DNA of 64,000 nucleotides from Diplonema japonicum. Taxonomy: Eukaryota > Euglenozoa > Diplonemea > Diplonemida > Diplonemidae. A program made the position numbers and the translations under genes. Under the pieces are notes generated by a model. It saw only the letters and a program-made list of their open reading frames with translations, was not told the DNA's origin and did not search any database. The stretch lies in the NCBI GenBank assembly GCA_964019335.1, contig OZ025709.1, positions 62,001 through 126,000 on the forward strand. Reading direction: 5' to 3'. Positions 10,257 to 20,146 of the stretch are shown here, one piece after another; positions within the stretch are counted from its first letter, which is position 1; each line of letters opens with the position of its first letter.

Positions 10257-11780
10257 TCAACAGCAAACGGGTTCCTGATTTGAAGGAACAGGGGAGTTCG
10301 CGCGGATATAATCATCGAGCTCAGCCTCGTTCCAATCCTGCACAAGGAGGGGCCCGCTGCTTCTCCGAGCTCTCCCCAAACCCGAGTTTGCAGGCTTCGC
10401 TCTAATAAGCCTCGGATCCCTGTTCTGGTCTATCAGCGTTGCCTCGTAATCACCCCCCATAACTAACGTAAAGGGCCCTGCTGAACTTTCAAAAAATCGA
10501 TGAAGTTTACCACCATCACCATTGTCTTGAATCCTAATGCACTTCTCTTCAGAATCATACGTTAGATCTAATGTCATCGGCTCCACAGGATGTCCCTTAC
10601 GGACACGCACTTCCCTCACAAACTCGTGCCTGAGAATATCCTGGCAGGTGATTCTTGTGGAGGGCTCGCGAACCAGCATTTCCCGCAACAATCCGTTGAA
10701 ATCCTGGTTTTCATGATCCAGAACAATCTCCTGCCCACGGATGGCCGTCGACAGCTCAGAAGATGAATCCCATGGAAGTACGCCGAAACCCATTTGGTAC
10801 ATTGTAACACCAAACGCCCAAATATCAGCAGGCTCACCATCCATGCACGCTGACTTAAATGCCTCTGGAGGGATGTACGGCGGGGTACCTATGCACCCCC
10901 ATACTCTCATTGACTCCGATTCTTCAGGAATCTTTGCCGACACACCGAAATCTGCGAGTTTTACGTTTCCGTTTTTGTCAAGAAGGATGTTTTGCGGTTT
11001 TATGTCGCGGTGTATAATTCCTTGGTCGTGGAGGTAGTCCAGACCAGACGCCACTGCGACCACGTACCTCTTCAAGGTGGTTGTTTTTACAGGTGGTTCT
11101 CCCGGTGTGAAGATCTGTCCATTGGGCATGTGCTCCATGACAATCATGACCTCTTGGTCTGAGACCATATGGCCGTAGATTTGAATGATGTTGGGGTGTG
11201 ACAATTCCTTCATTCTGTTTATCTCGTCGAAAACAGGTTTCATAGGATCGGCTCGTCTTCTGTACCTGTTCGGCATGGACTCGGTCAGAGCGGATTTTGT
11301 GAGGCATTTCACCGCGTACAGCATATCTGTCTCTTCGTGTCTTGCAAGCCTTACCTTTCCGAAGGCTCCTGCGCCGAGGTTTCCCACCATCGTGTACTCG
11401 TTTGCTACATAGTCGCCGTTTTCGGTTTTGCCTTTGATGAGTTTTTGTGCGGCTTCAAAGCATTTTACGAAGTGGGGGTTTGTGGGGAGGCCGATGCAGC
11501 CGTTGCATTTGAAGCCTTTTGCGCGTTGTTCGCCGGGTTGGTCTTCCCTTCCACATACCACGCAGCCGCGTACTGTGATGGTTTTGGTGCGTGTTTCCCT
11601 CCATCCTGAGAGCTGCAGGGGCCCCATCCCCGGCGACGACGTCGTGCTGCCCCTCCTCCCCGAGGAGCTGCTCCCCGACGACGAGCTGAAGCTTCGCAGC
11701 GATATCTCCGCCTCCTCACGCGCCTTTCGCTCCGCGGCGAGCATTGTCTTCAACTCTTCGATTTCCTCCTCGGGCGTCAT
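10257..11780 (-). CDS. CaMKK-like serine/threonine protein kinase with N-terminal CxxC zinc-ribbon-like motif
   Basis: An uninterrupted 507-residue protein. It begins with a short acidic coiled coil, then a Ser/Gly-rich linker, then a paired-cysteine motif (CVVCG and CNGC, about residues 72-95). The kinase domain spans about 128-385: glycine loop NLGAGAFGKV, lysine in LYAVKCL, catalytic IIHRDIKPQNILL, Mg loop KLADFGVSAK and activation segment GTPPYIPPEAF. After the ATP lysine there is an Arg/Pro-containing insertion (NRYRRRADPMKPVF) like the RP insert of CaMKK, and GTPPYIPPE also fits the CaMKK/LKB1 branch. The C-terminal 120 residues are unrecognised. The likely role is an upstream kinase of AMPK or CaMK-type kinases; that assignment is inference. 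The stop is TGA followed by G. Confidence 0.85.
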   Translation of the reverse strand: MTPEEEIEELKTMLAAERKAREEAEISLRSFSSSSGSSSSGRRGSTTSSPGMGPLQLSGWRETRTKTITVRGCVVCGREDQPGEQRAKGFKCNGCIGLPTNPHFVKCFEAAQKLIKGKTENGDYVANEYTMVGNLGAGAFGKVRLARHEETDMLYAVKCLTKSALTESMPNRYRRRADPMKPVFDEINRMKELSHPNIIQIYGHMVSDQEVMIVMEHMPNGQIFTPGEPPVKTTTLKRYVVAVASGLDYLHDQGIIHRDIKPQNILLDKNGNVKLADFGVSAKIPEESESMRVWGCIGTPPYIPPEAFKSACMDGEPADIWAFGVTMYQMGFGVLPWDSSSELSTAIRGQEIVLDHENQDFNGLLREMLVREPSTRITCQDILRHEFVREVRVRKGHPVEPMTLDLTYDSEEKCIRIQDNGDGGKLHRFFESSAGPFTLVMGGDYEATLIDQNRDPRLIRAKPANSGLGRARRSSGPLLVQDWNEAELDDYIRANSPVPSNQEPVCC

Positions 11781-11914
11781 TCTTGGCTTTTTTTTTTTTT
11801 TTTTTTTTTTCTTCCTTTTTGAAAAAAGTTTTCTTTTTTGTTGGCGGGAAAAAAAAGAAGGGGGAAAAAAAAAAAAAGAGCGTCTTGAATAAGACGTTTT
11901 TTGTCTTTTTTTTT

Positions 11915-12559
11915 TTAAAAATCCAACCCGGCGCATAGATCCTCCTCCGCCTCCTGCAATGGGGTAAGTGGAGCGAGCTGGAGGGGCGTCGGGCTGGCCA
12001 GCACAACGCTGGCGAGCTGCTGCTCGTCCTTCTGGACATCACCGTCGACTGGGTCCTCGCCAAGCGACTGCCTCTGCTTTTTCGAAGGAGGGGAATGTTC
12101 CACAGGCGGGGGCGTGGCCTCGTGAGTCTCACTATGTAGCGCACAGTTCAAAGGGACGTGAAACAGGAGATTCTCCCTGCAGGCGATGAGGGACCGCGAA
12201 CCTTTTTCAAACTCCAACAATGACGTGTAAAAGAAGGCCACTGCTGTGCCTTTCGAACCCACTTGTGGAGCTGCAGATAGCAACCCGTGATGCAGGGTGA
12301 CAGGGATGCACCCTGACCCGTCTGATAGCATCACGAGCTTCCCCCCGCCCTCCTCTACCATCACCCTGCTCACCACTCCTGTGCAGTATTTTATTTTTGG
12401 CTGTGCCACCGTTCCCTCGCAGATATCTTGGAGTCTCGTCACCTCCTCCCCAGCATGGTGCTCGTGCACCCATTCCATCAGTAGACGCCATGCGCTGCTC
12501 TCTTCAACGTTAAGTTCATGTCTTCGGCTCCCACCTGACGTTTGTGTCAACTGTGCCAT
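11915..12559 (-). CDS. OB-fold-like protein, probably nucleic-acid binding
   Basis: An uninterrupted 214-residue ORF. Residues about 50-135 alternate short beta strands in a pattern typical of an OB fold (IKYCTGVVSRVMVEE, KLVMLSDGSGCIPVTL, SKGTAVAFFYTSLLE). The last 75 residues are hydrophilic, contain a basic patch (SKKQRQS) and end in an acidic tail. This resembles small ssDNA-binding or RPA-like partners, but I see no diagnostic motif and the assignment is structural inference only. Just upstream of the ATG the sense strand reads CCAACCCACAG, which could act as a splice acceptor in the leader. The downstream neighbour on the same strand starts 134 bp after its stop. Confidence 0.6.
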   Translation of the reverse strand: MAQLTQTSGGSRRHELNVEESSAWRLLMEWVHEHHAGEEVTRLQDICEGTVAQPKIKYCTGVVSRVMVEEGGGKLVMLSDGSGCIPVTLHHGLLSAAPQVGSKGTAVAFFYTSLLEFEKGSRSLIACRENLLFHVPLNCALHSETHEATPPPVEHSPPSKKQRQSLGEDPVDGDVQKDEQQLASVVLASPTPLQLAPLTPLQEAEEDLCAGLDF

Positions 12560-12594
12560 GCGGCTTCGCCTGTGGGTTGGTTTTCTTTAAAATA

Positions 12595-12640
<46 letters not shown>

Positions 12641-12872
12641 TAAGAAAATACAGAAGTAGAGCATGAGGAGATTCGAACGCGGCAGGGGGGAAATAAATTC
12701 TTTTTCTTTTTTATTTTTAAAAAAAAAGGGGGGGGGGGGACAAAATTAAAGAGGGAAGAGTTCCCTTTTTTTTTTTGTTTCTTCTTTTTTTATTTAAAAA
12801 GAATACATATGCAGTTGAAAAGAAAAAAAAAGGGGGGGAGGGGAGCGTAACGTAAATATACGAATAGAGCGC
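12560..12872. other. Short homopolymer spacer
   Basis: A 38-nt A run (12599-12636) and other A/T tracts. A GATTCGAAC string near 12671 looks like a tRNA B-box, but no cloverleaf can be built. No gene is supported. Confidence 0.6.
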
Positions 12873-15800
12873 TTAACAAAAGCATGAAAAAGATTTTCTC
12901 CCCTTTTCAAACAAAAACACAGCAGCAGCAGGGCTGCTTCCGTCCAATACACCAATGCTTGCGTGCAAAAGTGTCTCGGGTCGCACCCTGCGGTGCCGTC
13001 TTATAAAAAATAGACCATCACACGATAGCCACTGCCACAGTGGGAGCCAGTCGGTGATGACGCTGTCACAGTGCAAGTAAAGTGATGTGTTATAAGCATG
13101 CTTTCCTATACGCTCGCTTGAGTGCTTTGCCCCTATCTCCAGAGTAACCCGGACATCTGTGGCCATTGCATCCTCACAGTACTGCACCCACCGTCTCACG
13201 TGTTCTGAAAAGATAGCGTCGCTCTCTATCTTCTTGTAGTTGCTGTGGTTAGCCAGAGCGTTGTGGTAGTCTGTCTCCTCATATTCCTCCAACTGCGGCA
13301 TCGTCATCTCGTTGATACACAATGTACTCAGCTTGACAGCCTTCAGCACATTCTGGAATGGGATTGCTATTTCGTGCAAGCAATGGAGCCCCTCCGGCCT
13401 TTCGTCAGCATTGATGTCTTCATCATACAGCTGATCAACTGGCCTCAGCACACCTTCCACATCAGGTGCAACCAATCTCTTGCAGTCCGGTTCAGGGAGA
13501 TTCGGAGACGACTTTACTGCATCCAAGCACTTCAACCATATGTTGTTTTGCGTCTCCTCAGAACACTTTGAAGGGGGCAGTGCAAGCCCTTCAAGGACAG
13601 CTAAGTAGTTCCCTACTGACAGCTTGTCTTCGATGTGCCCAAACACGGGGTAGCCACTCATGCAACGTGGCAACCGTGTCACGAATGGCTCTAGAGAGTC
13701 AGCGATGCCGTCGTGTGTCACCTGCCAGCTTTCCATGAACTGCTGCAACTTGTCACTCCATATCCACTTTCCCGATCTCGTCGCATCCATCATCCAGTGT
13801 TGGGATGATCTCCTTCAAGACGCGTGAGTAGCATGCGGGGTCAATGGCACACTTGTTTGGGATCAAACAGTTCAGCAAAACCTCTTCTACACTAGCGCTG
13901 GGCACCTCAAAGCAGCGCGTGTGGCATGTCTCCTCGCGAACAAGCATCTTGAAGTCCAGCCCCGTCTCTGCGATGGTGTTCACGAGCTGCTCGTGCATGT
14001 CAGGAGGAAGTGTCGCGACCTACGGAGGAGGAGGTCATCTCTGAGCCTGGAAACTTCATGAAGAGAGGAAGTGATTTGAGGCTCCAGGCATGCTCCCTGA
14101 GAATGGGTTCACTCGCATCTTCAAGCATCCTGCGCACTCTCAGCCACTCCTTCGCGGGTGCGGTGACCAGGTCCGGTTCCACAATCCTTCTTCTTGCAAG
14201 AGCCTCAGCAAAGCTGTCAGGACTGTACTGCAAGAACAAGCGTTCGCAGATGTGCCTGGGGACATCGGAGGAAGCAAGTACGAAAACACCACACGCCGCC
14301 AAGATCTCTACCAGCTCGCTGCCTAGCTTCCCGATGTCATAAAAGGTGCTTCTGCGGCTGCTGAATTCTATGACATCCCCACTACCACGAGCGCCTTCAA
14401 CCGGGACCACCAAAGGCCCCAAGACATCTATGCCTTCGGTTCCCAGGTTTGTTTCCTGTGTTGCTTCTGCCAACCACCCCCAAAGAGCTTGTTTCTGACC
14501 GGTCGAGATGTCTCCCTGCAACTGAAACACCCTAGCCACAGTGTCGTAGTCGAGAGTGCTCAGCGTCTTCGCCTTGTGCAGTCTTATGGCCGTCTCGATA
14601 GGCACGTCGGCAACACGAGCCGACCCTACACCAACAAAGCTCTCTAGAAGTACCTTTTCAGCATTTGTCTTCAAGGCAATGATGGGCTGCGGCATTCCGG
14701 CTGTCGGGAGTGCCACAACGCTGTCACACCCAAAGAGGGGGCACAAGTTGCAGCCACTAACATCACCTCCATCGCTGAGGCAGTACTCCAGGACCGCCCA
14801 CGTGTCCTCGCGAGACCGCAAACTCGTCCGAATGGTTTCTGGTGACTCCTGCTGGCACCCTTTCTGCACGTTTTCAGCGGCAGCGTGTCCACGGAACCAC
14901 TCGCGCAGTGAACTTGGTGTGAGGCGCAGGTGCTCTCTTCCCGCATGGCAAATAGCATCCACAAGCTCCCTTCGCATACGCACACAGGGAGTCCCATCAA
15001 GGGGGAGGTTACAGGAGTCTTCTTCACACAAGAACAAGCACTCGCTGACTGGTCTCTCGCCAACCGGGGTGCGAAAGGTGCTGTGCAGGAACAGCTCGAA
15101 GAAGCTCTTCTCGAGCAGCCCCATGAGTCCGCCCAAACGTAACGGCCATGTGCGCTCGATGACACGGGCGGCCTCCTCACTAGGGTCTGCACGCACGTGC
15201 TCCTGCAGAGTAATCAAACACCTCGGGACCAGATGGCCAAGTATCTTTTGATTCCACTGTGCCTTCAGCAGGTCGTTACCTGCCAGATCTTCCCCCTCGC
15301 GGAGATCGCGCCGACTGGAGGACAGCTCGAAGAAGGCGTTAGCGTTGAAGCTGATAGAAAAGTCCTTCGGAATCATCAGAAAGCAGAACAACCTGCCCTC
15401 CGCGGGAGTGTCAGCACAACTTACAGCTACTTGAACAAACGGAACGAACCTCGAGTTTTCCACTTTGGGAACGTGCTCCGTCACCCAGCGGAGTACCTCG
15501 TCAGTCCAGATAGCACGAAACGTACCACTTGACACGAGAGACGAGTTCCTCGCCTGCAAAGTGGTTGATCCTCACCTGCGCCACCTTCCTGGCTAGCTTC
15601 GGCTTGTACCTCGGGATGCAGTCAAACTGGTTTGGACCCACTTCATTTAGCATTTCAAGCATAACCTTCCTCATCTCATGCCACTCCCTCCCACTTTCAC
15701 CTTCTTCGACAACGTAGCTGTACCTGTGCACCCCATCGCGCCCGTCTGAGTGGTTGGTGTCGGCACTGATGCTCGTCAGGGACTTCAGAAATGGGAGAGC

Positions 15801-16499
15801 AGAGCTGCTTTCACACTGAAACTCTTGGATGAGTTGCAAAACATCAGCAGCGGGGAAAGCCTGTGAACTGATCTTCGACAAGCGGGCGGTTTCCTCGGTG
15901 CGCAGCACGAAACGAAAGGCGGTGCCCTTGAAGGACTTCTTCTCCTTATCGTAGTACTGGTCAAAAAAGGGACCGAAATCTTGCATGTGACCCAACAGAT
16001 GCTCGCTTGTTGTTTTCCACCTGCGCGCGAAGGGAGTCTTGTTGTCTTCTGCAAGCAGCACATTTTGGTGCGGGTCCATAACACAGTACTCTTCCCCACT
16101 CACGAACGACGGCAAGTCGGTGAGGCTGTACACCGAAGTGAAGCCCAAACCGAACTTTCCCGTAGCAATCGCGGTTCCCTGTTTTTTTGATTGCCCCATG
16201 TTTCGAATTGAATCAAAGTCCTGCTCTTTGAAATACCCGTCATTGTACACGAGAAGGGCAGGCATGGCCCGCTGTGTTTCGAAGTGTTCCAACAGGTAAG
16301 GACCATTGCTCTCCGCTTCCTTCGGAGGTACGTACAAAAATATCTTGAAAGTAGTCGCACCTGCGTCATCGGCGTTTTGAAGAAGCTCACGACCTTGACA
16401 CCCCAACGGGTAGTCGCCTAGGCAGCGCTTGATGTCCTCTGTGATGGACATCTCTCTTATCAGGATCTCGCCTTCATCAGCAAGTACATCACGACTCAT
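12873..16499 (-). CDS. Sacsin-like (SRR/HATPase) protein with three apparent +1 frame changes
   Basis: From the ATG at 16497-16499 the protein opens with a GHKL ATPase module of the sacsin type: N-box RELLQNADDAGAT, MPALLVYNDG and lid/G-box GKFGLGFTSVYSLTDLPSF. The sacsin-type continuation (WYVSCYLD then DEVLRWVTEH, FCFLMIPKDFSISFNANAFF, LSSSRRDL) runs to TAA near 12873. Such proteins are Hsp90-related co-chaperones. The frame changes three times, at stops 15501-15503, 14000-14002 and 13753-13755. Each break needs a shift of one base in the same direction, and each terminating codon is TGA followed by C. Skipping the T at each gives a 1207-residue protein, 1208 codons exactly. Alternatives are very short introns, sequencing errors or a decaying gene. 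The candidate intron donors lack the GTATG/GTACG start seen in most other introns here. Confidence 0.75.
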
Positions 16500-17198
16500 C
16501 TTTGATGCTGAAATGTTGTTGTGTAACGGGTGTTTACTATTTTCTTTTTTTTTTTTTTGTGGGCTGTAATTTGTGAAGATAGAAGAAGAATGACATTGGT
16601 TGCTAGAAGAAGATATGGGTTGCGAAAACATAAAAAAAAAAAAATATATATATGAGTTAAAGGAGGCCGGTGTTGGCGGCGCCCTAAAAAAAAAAAAAAG
16701 AAGAAGAAGAAAGAATATAATGTAGATGGAGAGGGGTATAGACACCATCTCTGCAACTGGGGCAGGCAGGAGGGGTATTTTCTTTTTCATCCCCCCTCCC
16801 GCTCCTCCCCCAGAAAACCGAGTATTGCTAAAGAATGGCACCACCGTTGTGTTTGGGTTGATTCTTTTTGTCCTGTGTTGATTGTAGAATAGTTTCAACT
16901 GGGTCGTTTTTTTTTTTTTTTTTTTTTTTCTTTTTTTTTTTTTTTTGCAGGGGGTTTTTTTTTTCCACCTTTTCTGAAAATTACTTTCACCGTGAAGTAA
17001 TAGGGTACAGTAATTTTCAGAGTGTCGTGAAAGCAAACCACTGGCTTACCGCTAAGAATGGCTTTAACCGTCCCCTCGGGCTCCGCTTTTCTTACCAATG
17101 CGAAAACCTCGAGGCGGCGGTTAAAGTTACTTACTTGTTGGCAAGAAATAGTTCGATACGTAAATTAAAAAAAAAAAAAAAAATAGAAGTCTACACCA
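16500..17198. other. Spacer with inverted-repeat elements
   Basis: No gene is visible. It contains an AT microsatellite (about 16644), T-rich runs at 16904-16946, a fragment of the 2159-2378 element family at 16975-17030 and the hairpin at 17043-17152. Confidence 0.65.
17043..17152. repeat. Imperfect hairpin repeat, family 1
   Basis: CTTACCGCTAAGAATGGCTT on the left pairs imperfectly with the right arm ending in TACTTGTTGGCAAG. Both arms carry CTTTAACCG or its inverse. The loop has an inner GC-rich palindrome (CCTCG and CGAGG). It is related to the hairpins at 2065-2145 and 3888-3987. Directly left of it (16975-17030) lies a fragment matching the ends of the 2159-2378 element, so the two repeat types occur side by side at three places. 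Confidence 0.55.
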
Positions 17199-19175
17199 TC
17201 ACACCATATCCCTGCAGGTTTGCGGATCGTGCATTTCTGTATCTTGCCCCGCGGCGTCTTCTCGCTCATTCCTCCGGACCTGCCACTTGAACACGGCTAT
17301 CCCCACAGTGAGCCCGAGAACCACCGAAATTCCCGTGATCATTAATAAAGTAGCAAGCTCATCATCATCATTATCACTGTCACCCTCCGTAATTCCAGGG
17401 GTAGGAGGGCGGGTGCTGCTGCTCTCCCAAAGTTCGAGTACCGACATCCTGTCATTCGCCACATACGCCATGTTCCCTACCACTGCGATGCCACCAACCT
17501 TTGTTAAAGCGTAACTCTCGAGGACCTGCGGTGCAGAAGAGTTGCTCACATTGATCACCCGCACGCCTTTGGCGCCGGAGACAACGGCAGTGTCCCCAGT
17601 CACCACCACGTCTTTTACAAATGTGAAATCTCGCAACTCGACTGACCCGATGACACTGGGTGCCGATGGTGTGGCAGCATCGATTACGAAGAGGCTGCCA
17701 GCACCTGCGACATAAACGGTGGTCCCGCTTGCCACCAGGGCTTCTACTATTCCAGGTAGCCTTAAACTCGCGATTCGGGCTGGAGCAGAAGTATTCCCCA
17801 CATCAATTAAGATCAAGCCTTCGAACAGGTTTGCAGTGTATGCCACTGTACCCGACACCGACACAACACCTGCCTGTGCCCTGTAGACGCTAATGGTTGT
17901 GATGTCCTCGGGCTTGCTGACATCGAGCAGGTGCAGCCCGCTAGACCCCACGTAAGCTATCGTCCCAACTATTTGGAAACCTATAGCACAGTTGAATTGC
18001 GGTTTGAACCTCCCCAGACGTCTTGGTTGGCTGGGGGTGCTCACGTCAAATGTATAAAAGTATAGGCACGTGCCCACATAGACAATGCTCCCTACCACCT
18101 GCACAGTAGTACTTGTCTGGACGGCACCACCGTCTGTGTTCTCGCTGTAGAAACCCACAATCCTTGGAACCGCTGGGTTTTTGATGTCCACCACCTGTAA
18201 TAATGCACCACCCGCAATATATGCATAGTCCCCAGAGACAGCCACGTCCTTCGCCCCGCCGGGCCGATTGAAGTCCCCCAGCAGCATTGGGTTCGATGCA
18301 TTTGCCACATCAAATACTTGGATCCCGTCACCAGCTATATATGCGGTAGTCCCTTCCACCTGGACGAAACCTCTGTTGGTGCTCGACCTGTTGGCCAAGC
18401 CCACAAGCAACGGGGTGTCCGTGCTCACATCAATGATCCTGAAACGCCTGTTGGCAAGGTAGACAGTGTTGTCCACAATGACGAAGATGGCATTTCCACC
18501 TTCACTGTACTCAGCTGTGAAGGAGGGTGCCGAAGGGTCCGTCACGTCGAAGATGAGGAAGCTGCTATAGGTGCCCACGTAGGCGGTGTTGCCAGAGACA
18601 CGGAAGCTTGTAGCAGTGAACTTGTCTATCCCCAAGGAGCCGAGGAGGACAGGGTCCGAGGGGGTGCTGAAGTCGATGATCTGAAGGTCAAGAGGACTGC
18701 CGCCCAAACTATAGACAGTGGTGTCCACAACGAAGAGATTCTTGGAGGCGTTGAAATTGTAGCTGCCGAGAAGCTTGGGGGTTGTGGGGTCTGCCACATC
18801 AAGGGCAAGAATAACCCCTTCCAGGGACCTCACGTAAGCAATGCCTGCAGACAAGTACACCTCCGAGCAGGGGTCGGAGTACCGACCAACCACAGACCCC
18901 GCTTGCACAACCTGAAGCCCAGTGATCGCATCTGCCACATAGATGGTACTTCCCGCCACTTCCACACCCCTTGCGTCCCCCATTGCAAGGTTCCATAGTA
19001 TTGTCATCTCCATGGGGTTCCTCACGTCCACTGCTGCCAAACCAGAAGACCCATCTGCGGTATAGGCCGTGCCTCCAACTACTTTTATGCTCTTCACGCG
19101 ATCAAGTGTGACCGTTTGTCCCAACAGTGTAAGGCTCGCAACCACTGCTGCATAGGTCACGCAAAGAAGAGCCAT
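17199..19175 (-). CDS. LVIVD-repeat surface protein, type A copy 1
   Basis: An uninterrupted 658-residue type I membrane protein. It has an N-terminal signal segment (MALLCVTYAAVVASLTLLG), then about a dozen LVIVD-type blades of roughly 40-45 residues in which a strand such as VVGGTAYTADGSSGL is followed by DVSNPSAPxLLG-like sequence. This predicts a beta-propeller ectodomain. Near the C-terminus comes an acidic spacer (DSDNDDDE), one transmembrane helix (LLMITGISVVLGLTVGIAV) and a basic cytoplasmic tail. LVIVD proteins are known mostly from bacterial and archaeal surfaces; the ligand here is unknown. The first about 290 residues are almost identical to the copy at 20147-22156, while the C-terminal half is much more diverged. 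Confidence 0.85.
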   Translation of the reverse strand: MALLCVTYAAVVASLTLLGQTVTLDRVKSIKVVGGTAYTADGSSGLAAVDVRNPMEMTILWNLAMGDARGVEVAGSTIYVADAITGLQVVQAGSVVGRYSDPCSEVYLSAGIAYVRSLEGVILALDVADPTTPKLLGSYNFNASKNLFVVDTTVYSLGGSPLDLQIIDFSTPSDPVLLGSLGIDKFTATSFRVSGNTAYVGTYSSFLIFDVTDPSAPSFTAEYSEGGNAIFVIVDNTVYLANRRFRIIDVSTDTPLLVGLANRSSTNRGFVQVEGTTAYIAGDGIQVFDVANASNPMLLGDFNRPGGAKDVAVSGDYAYIAGGALLQVVDIKNPAVPRIVGFYSENTDGGAVQTSTTVQVVGSIVYVGTCLYFYTFDVSTPSQPRRLGRFKPQFNCAIGFQIVGTIAYVGSSGLHLLDVSKPEDITTISVYRAQAGVVSVSGTVAYTANLFEGLILIDVGNTSAPARIASLRLPGIVEALVASGTTVYVAGAGSLFVIDAATPSAPSVIGSVELRDFTFVKDVVVTGDTAVVSGAKGVRVINVSNSSAPQVLESYALTKVGGIAVVGNMAYVANDRMSVLELWESSSTRPPTPGITEGDSDNDDDELATLLMITGISVVLGLTVGIAVFKWQVRRNEREDAAGQDTEMHDPQTCRDMV

Positions 19176-20146
19176 ACACGGTCCTGAGGTGGGGTTGTGG
19201 GGGCTGGGGGAAAAGAAAAAAAGAGTGAGACAAAGGAATGCGGAAGCTGTTGTACTATGGCCTAGGTATCTCTTTCCCTACGATCGGCTCGACCCCCAGA
19301 GCGTTAGGGGTCAAAGTACAGGTTCCTTGAGGGACCCACCGTCTTCCTCGGTCTGTTGCACCACTTCAAGCTCTAGAGCCATGCAATATTCGTTACAATA
19401 TTTTTTTTTCACTTTTTCAATTGAGGCTATTGACGTTTTCTTCAATGGGAACTCATTGTCGTCTAGATTATTAGCCCTGTTATGATACTGACTTTCTTCC
19501 ACAAAAACAAAAAAAAAAAAAAAAAAAAAAAAAAAACGGAAGAACATGACAAAAAAGATAAAACAAAACGAACCACAGAATAGAGGAAATTCTTTTTCCT
19601 TTTTTTTTTTTTTTTTTTGTTGCTGCTTTTAGCAGCCTTGGAGGTGTCGGGCCGCGGCTCATTTTGTGCTGAGTTCGGGGAACATCTACCGAATAAGAAT
19701 CAGCGAAAACACCAAAAAAAAAAAAAAAAAAAAAAAGGAAGAGTACAGGTAGTGATTTGGATAAGAGTAATTTCCCTCCAGGAGATGCTTTCTTTTTCCA
19801 GAATCTTTATTCATTTTTTTTTTTCTATTCCCGTTTTTGCGGTAGTTGAAAGGTTTTCCCCGCAAAAAAAAAAAAAAAAAAAAAAAAAAAATTCAATTTG
19901 TTCACTTGTTCGTAAGAAATTCACCCTCATCAAAGAATCACCCGCTGTTTGGCGAAATAAAAAGGTTGTTCTAAGCATTTCTGGTATCGTATCCTAGCAG
20001 CCTTCTCCGTCTTGGTCGTCTCGAGTGTACCTATGAGTGGAAGGCGGGTGATTTGCTCATAGTCTACGGCGGTGGGTTCTCCTAGACTGACATCGTTAAA
20101 GGGAGGCTATAAACAACAACAAAAAAAGCAAGCGCCCCCTCCCCGT
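19176..20146. other. Spacer between type A LVIVD genes
   Basis: The 5' flank next to 19176 (GGTCCTGAGGTGGGGTTGTG) is shared with the flank of the second type A gene. The rest holds A/T homopolymers and about 200 bp of complex sequence (19980-20100) that I do not recognise. No gene is supported. Confidence 0.6.

Noticed and set aside
12655-12690. tRNA-like B-box (GATTCGAAC)
   Set aside because: No T-stem pairing and no A-box at the right distance. The similar string at 26100-26120 fails in the same way.
15475-15560. Ordinary intron at the first sacsin frame break
   Set aside because: A 25-nt GTTTCG...GAG segment would restore the frame, but it is shorter than any intron placed here and lacks the GTATG/GTACG donor. 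Kept as an alternative, not as the call.
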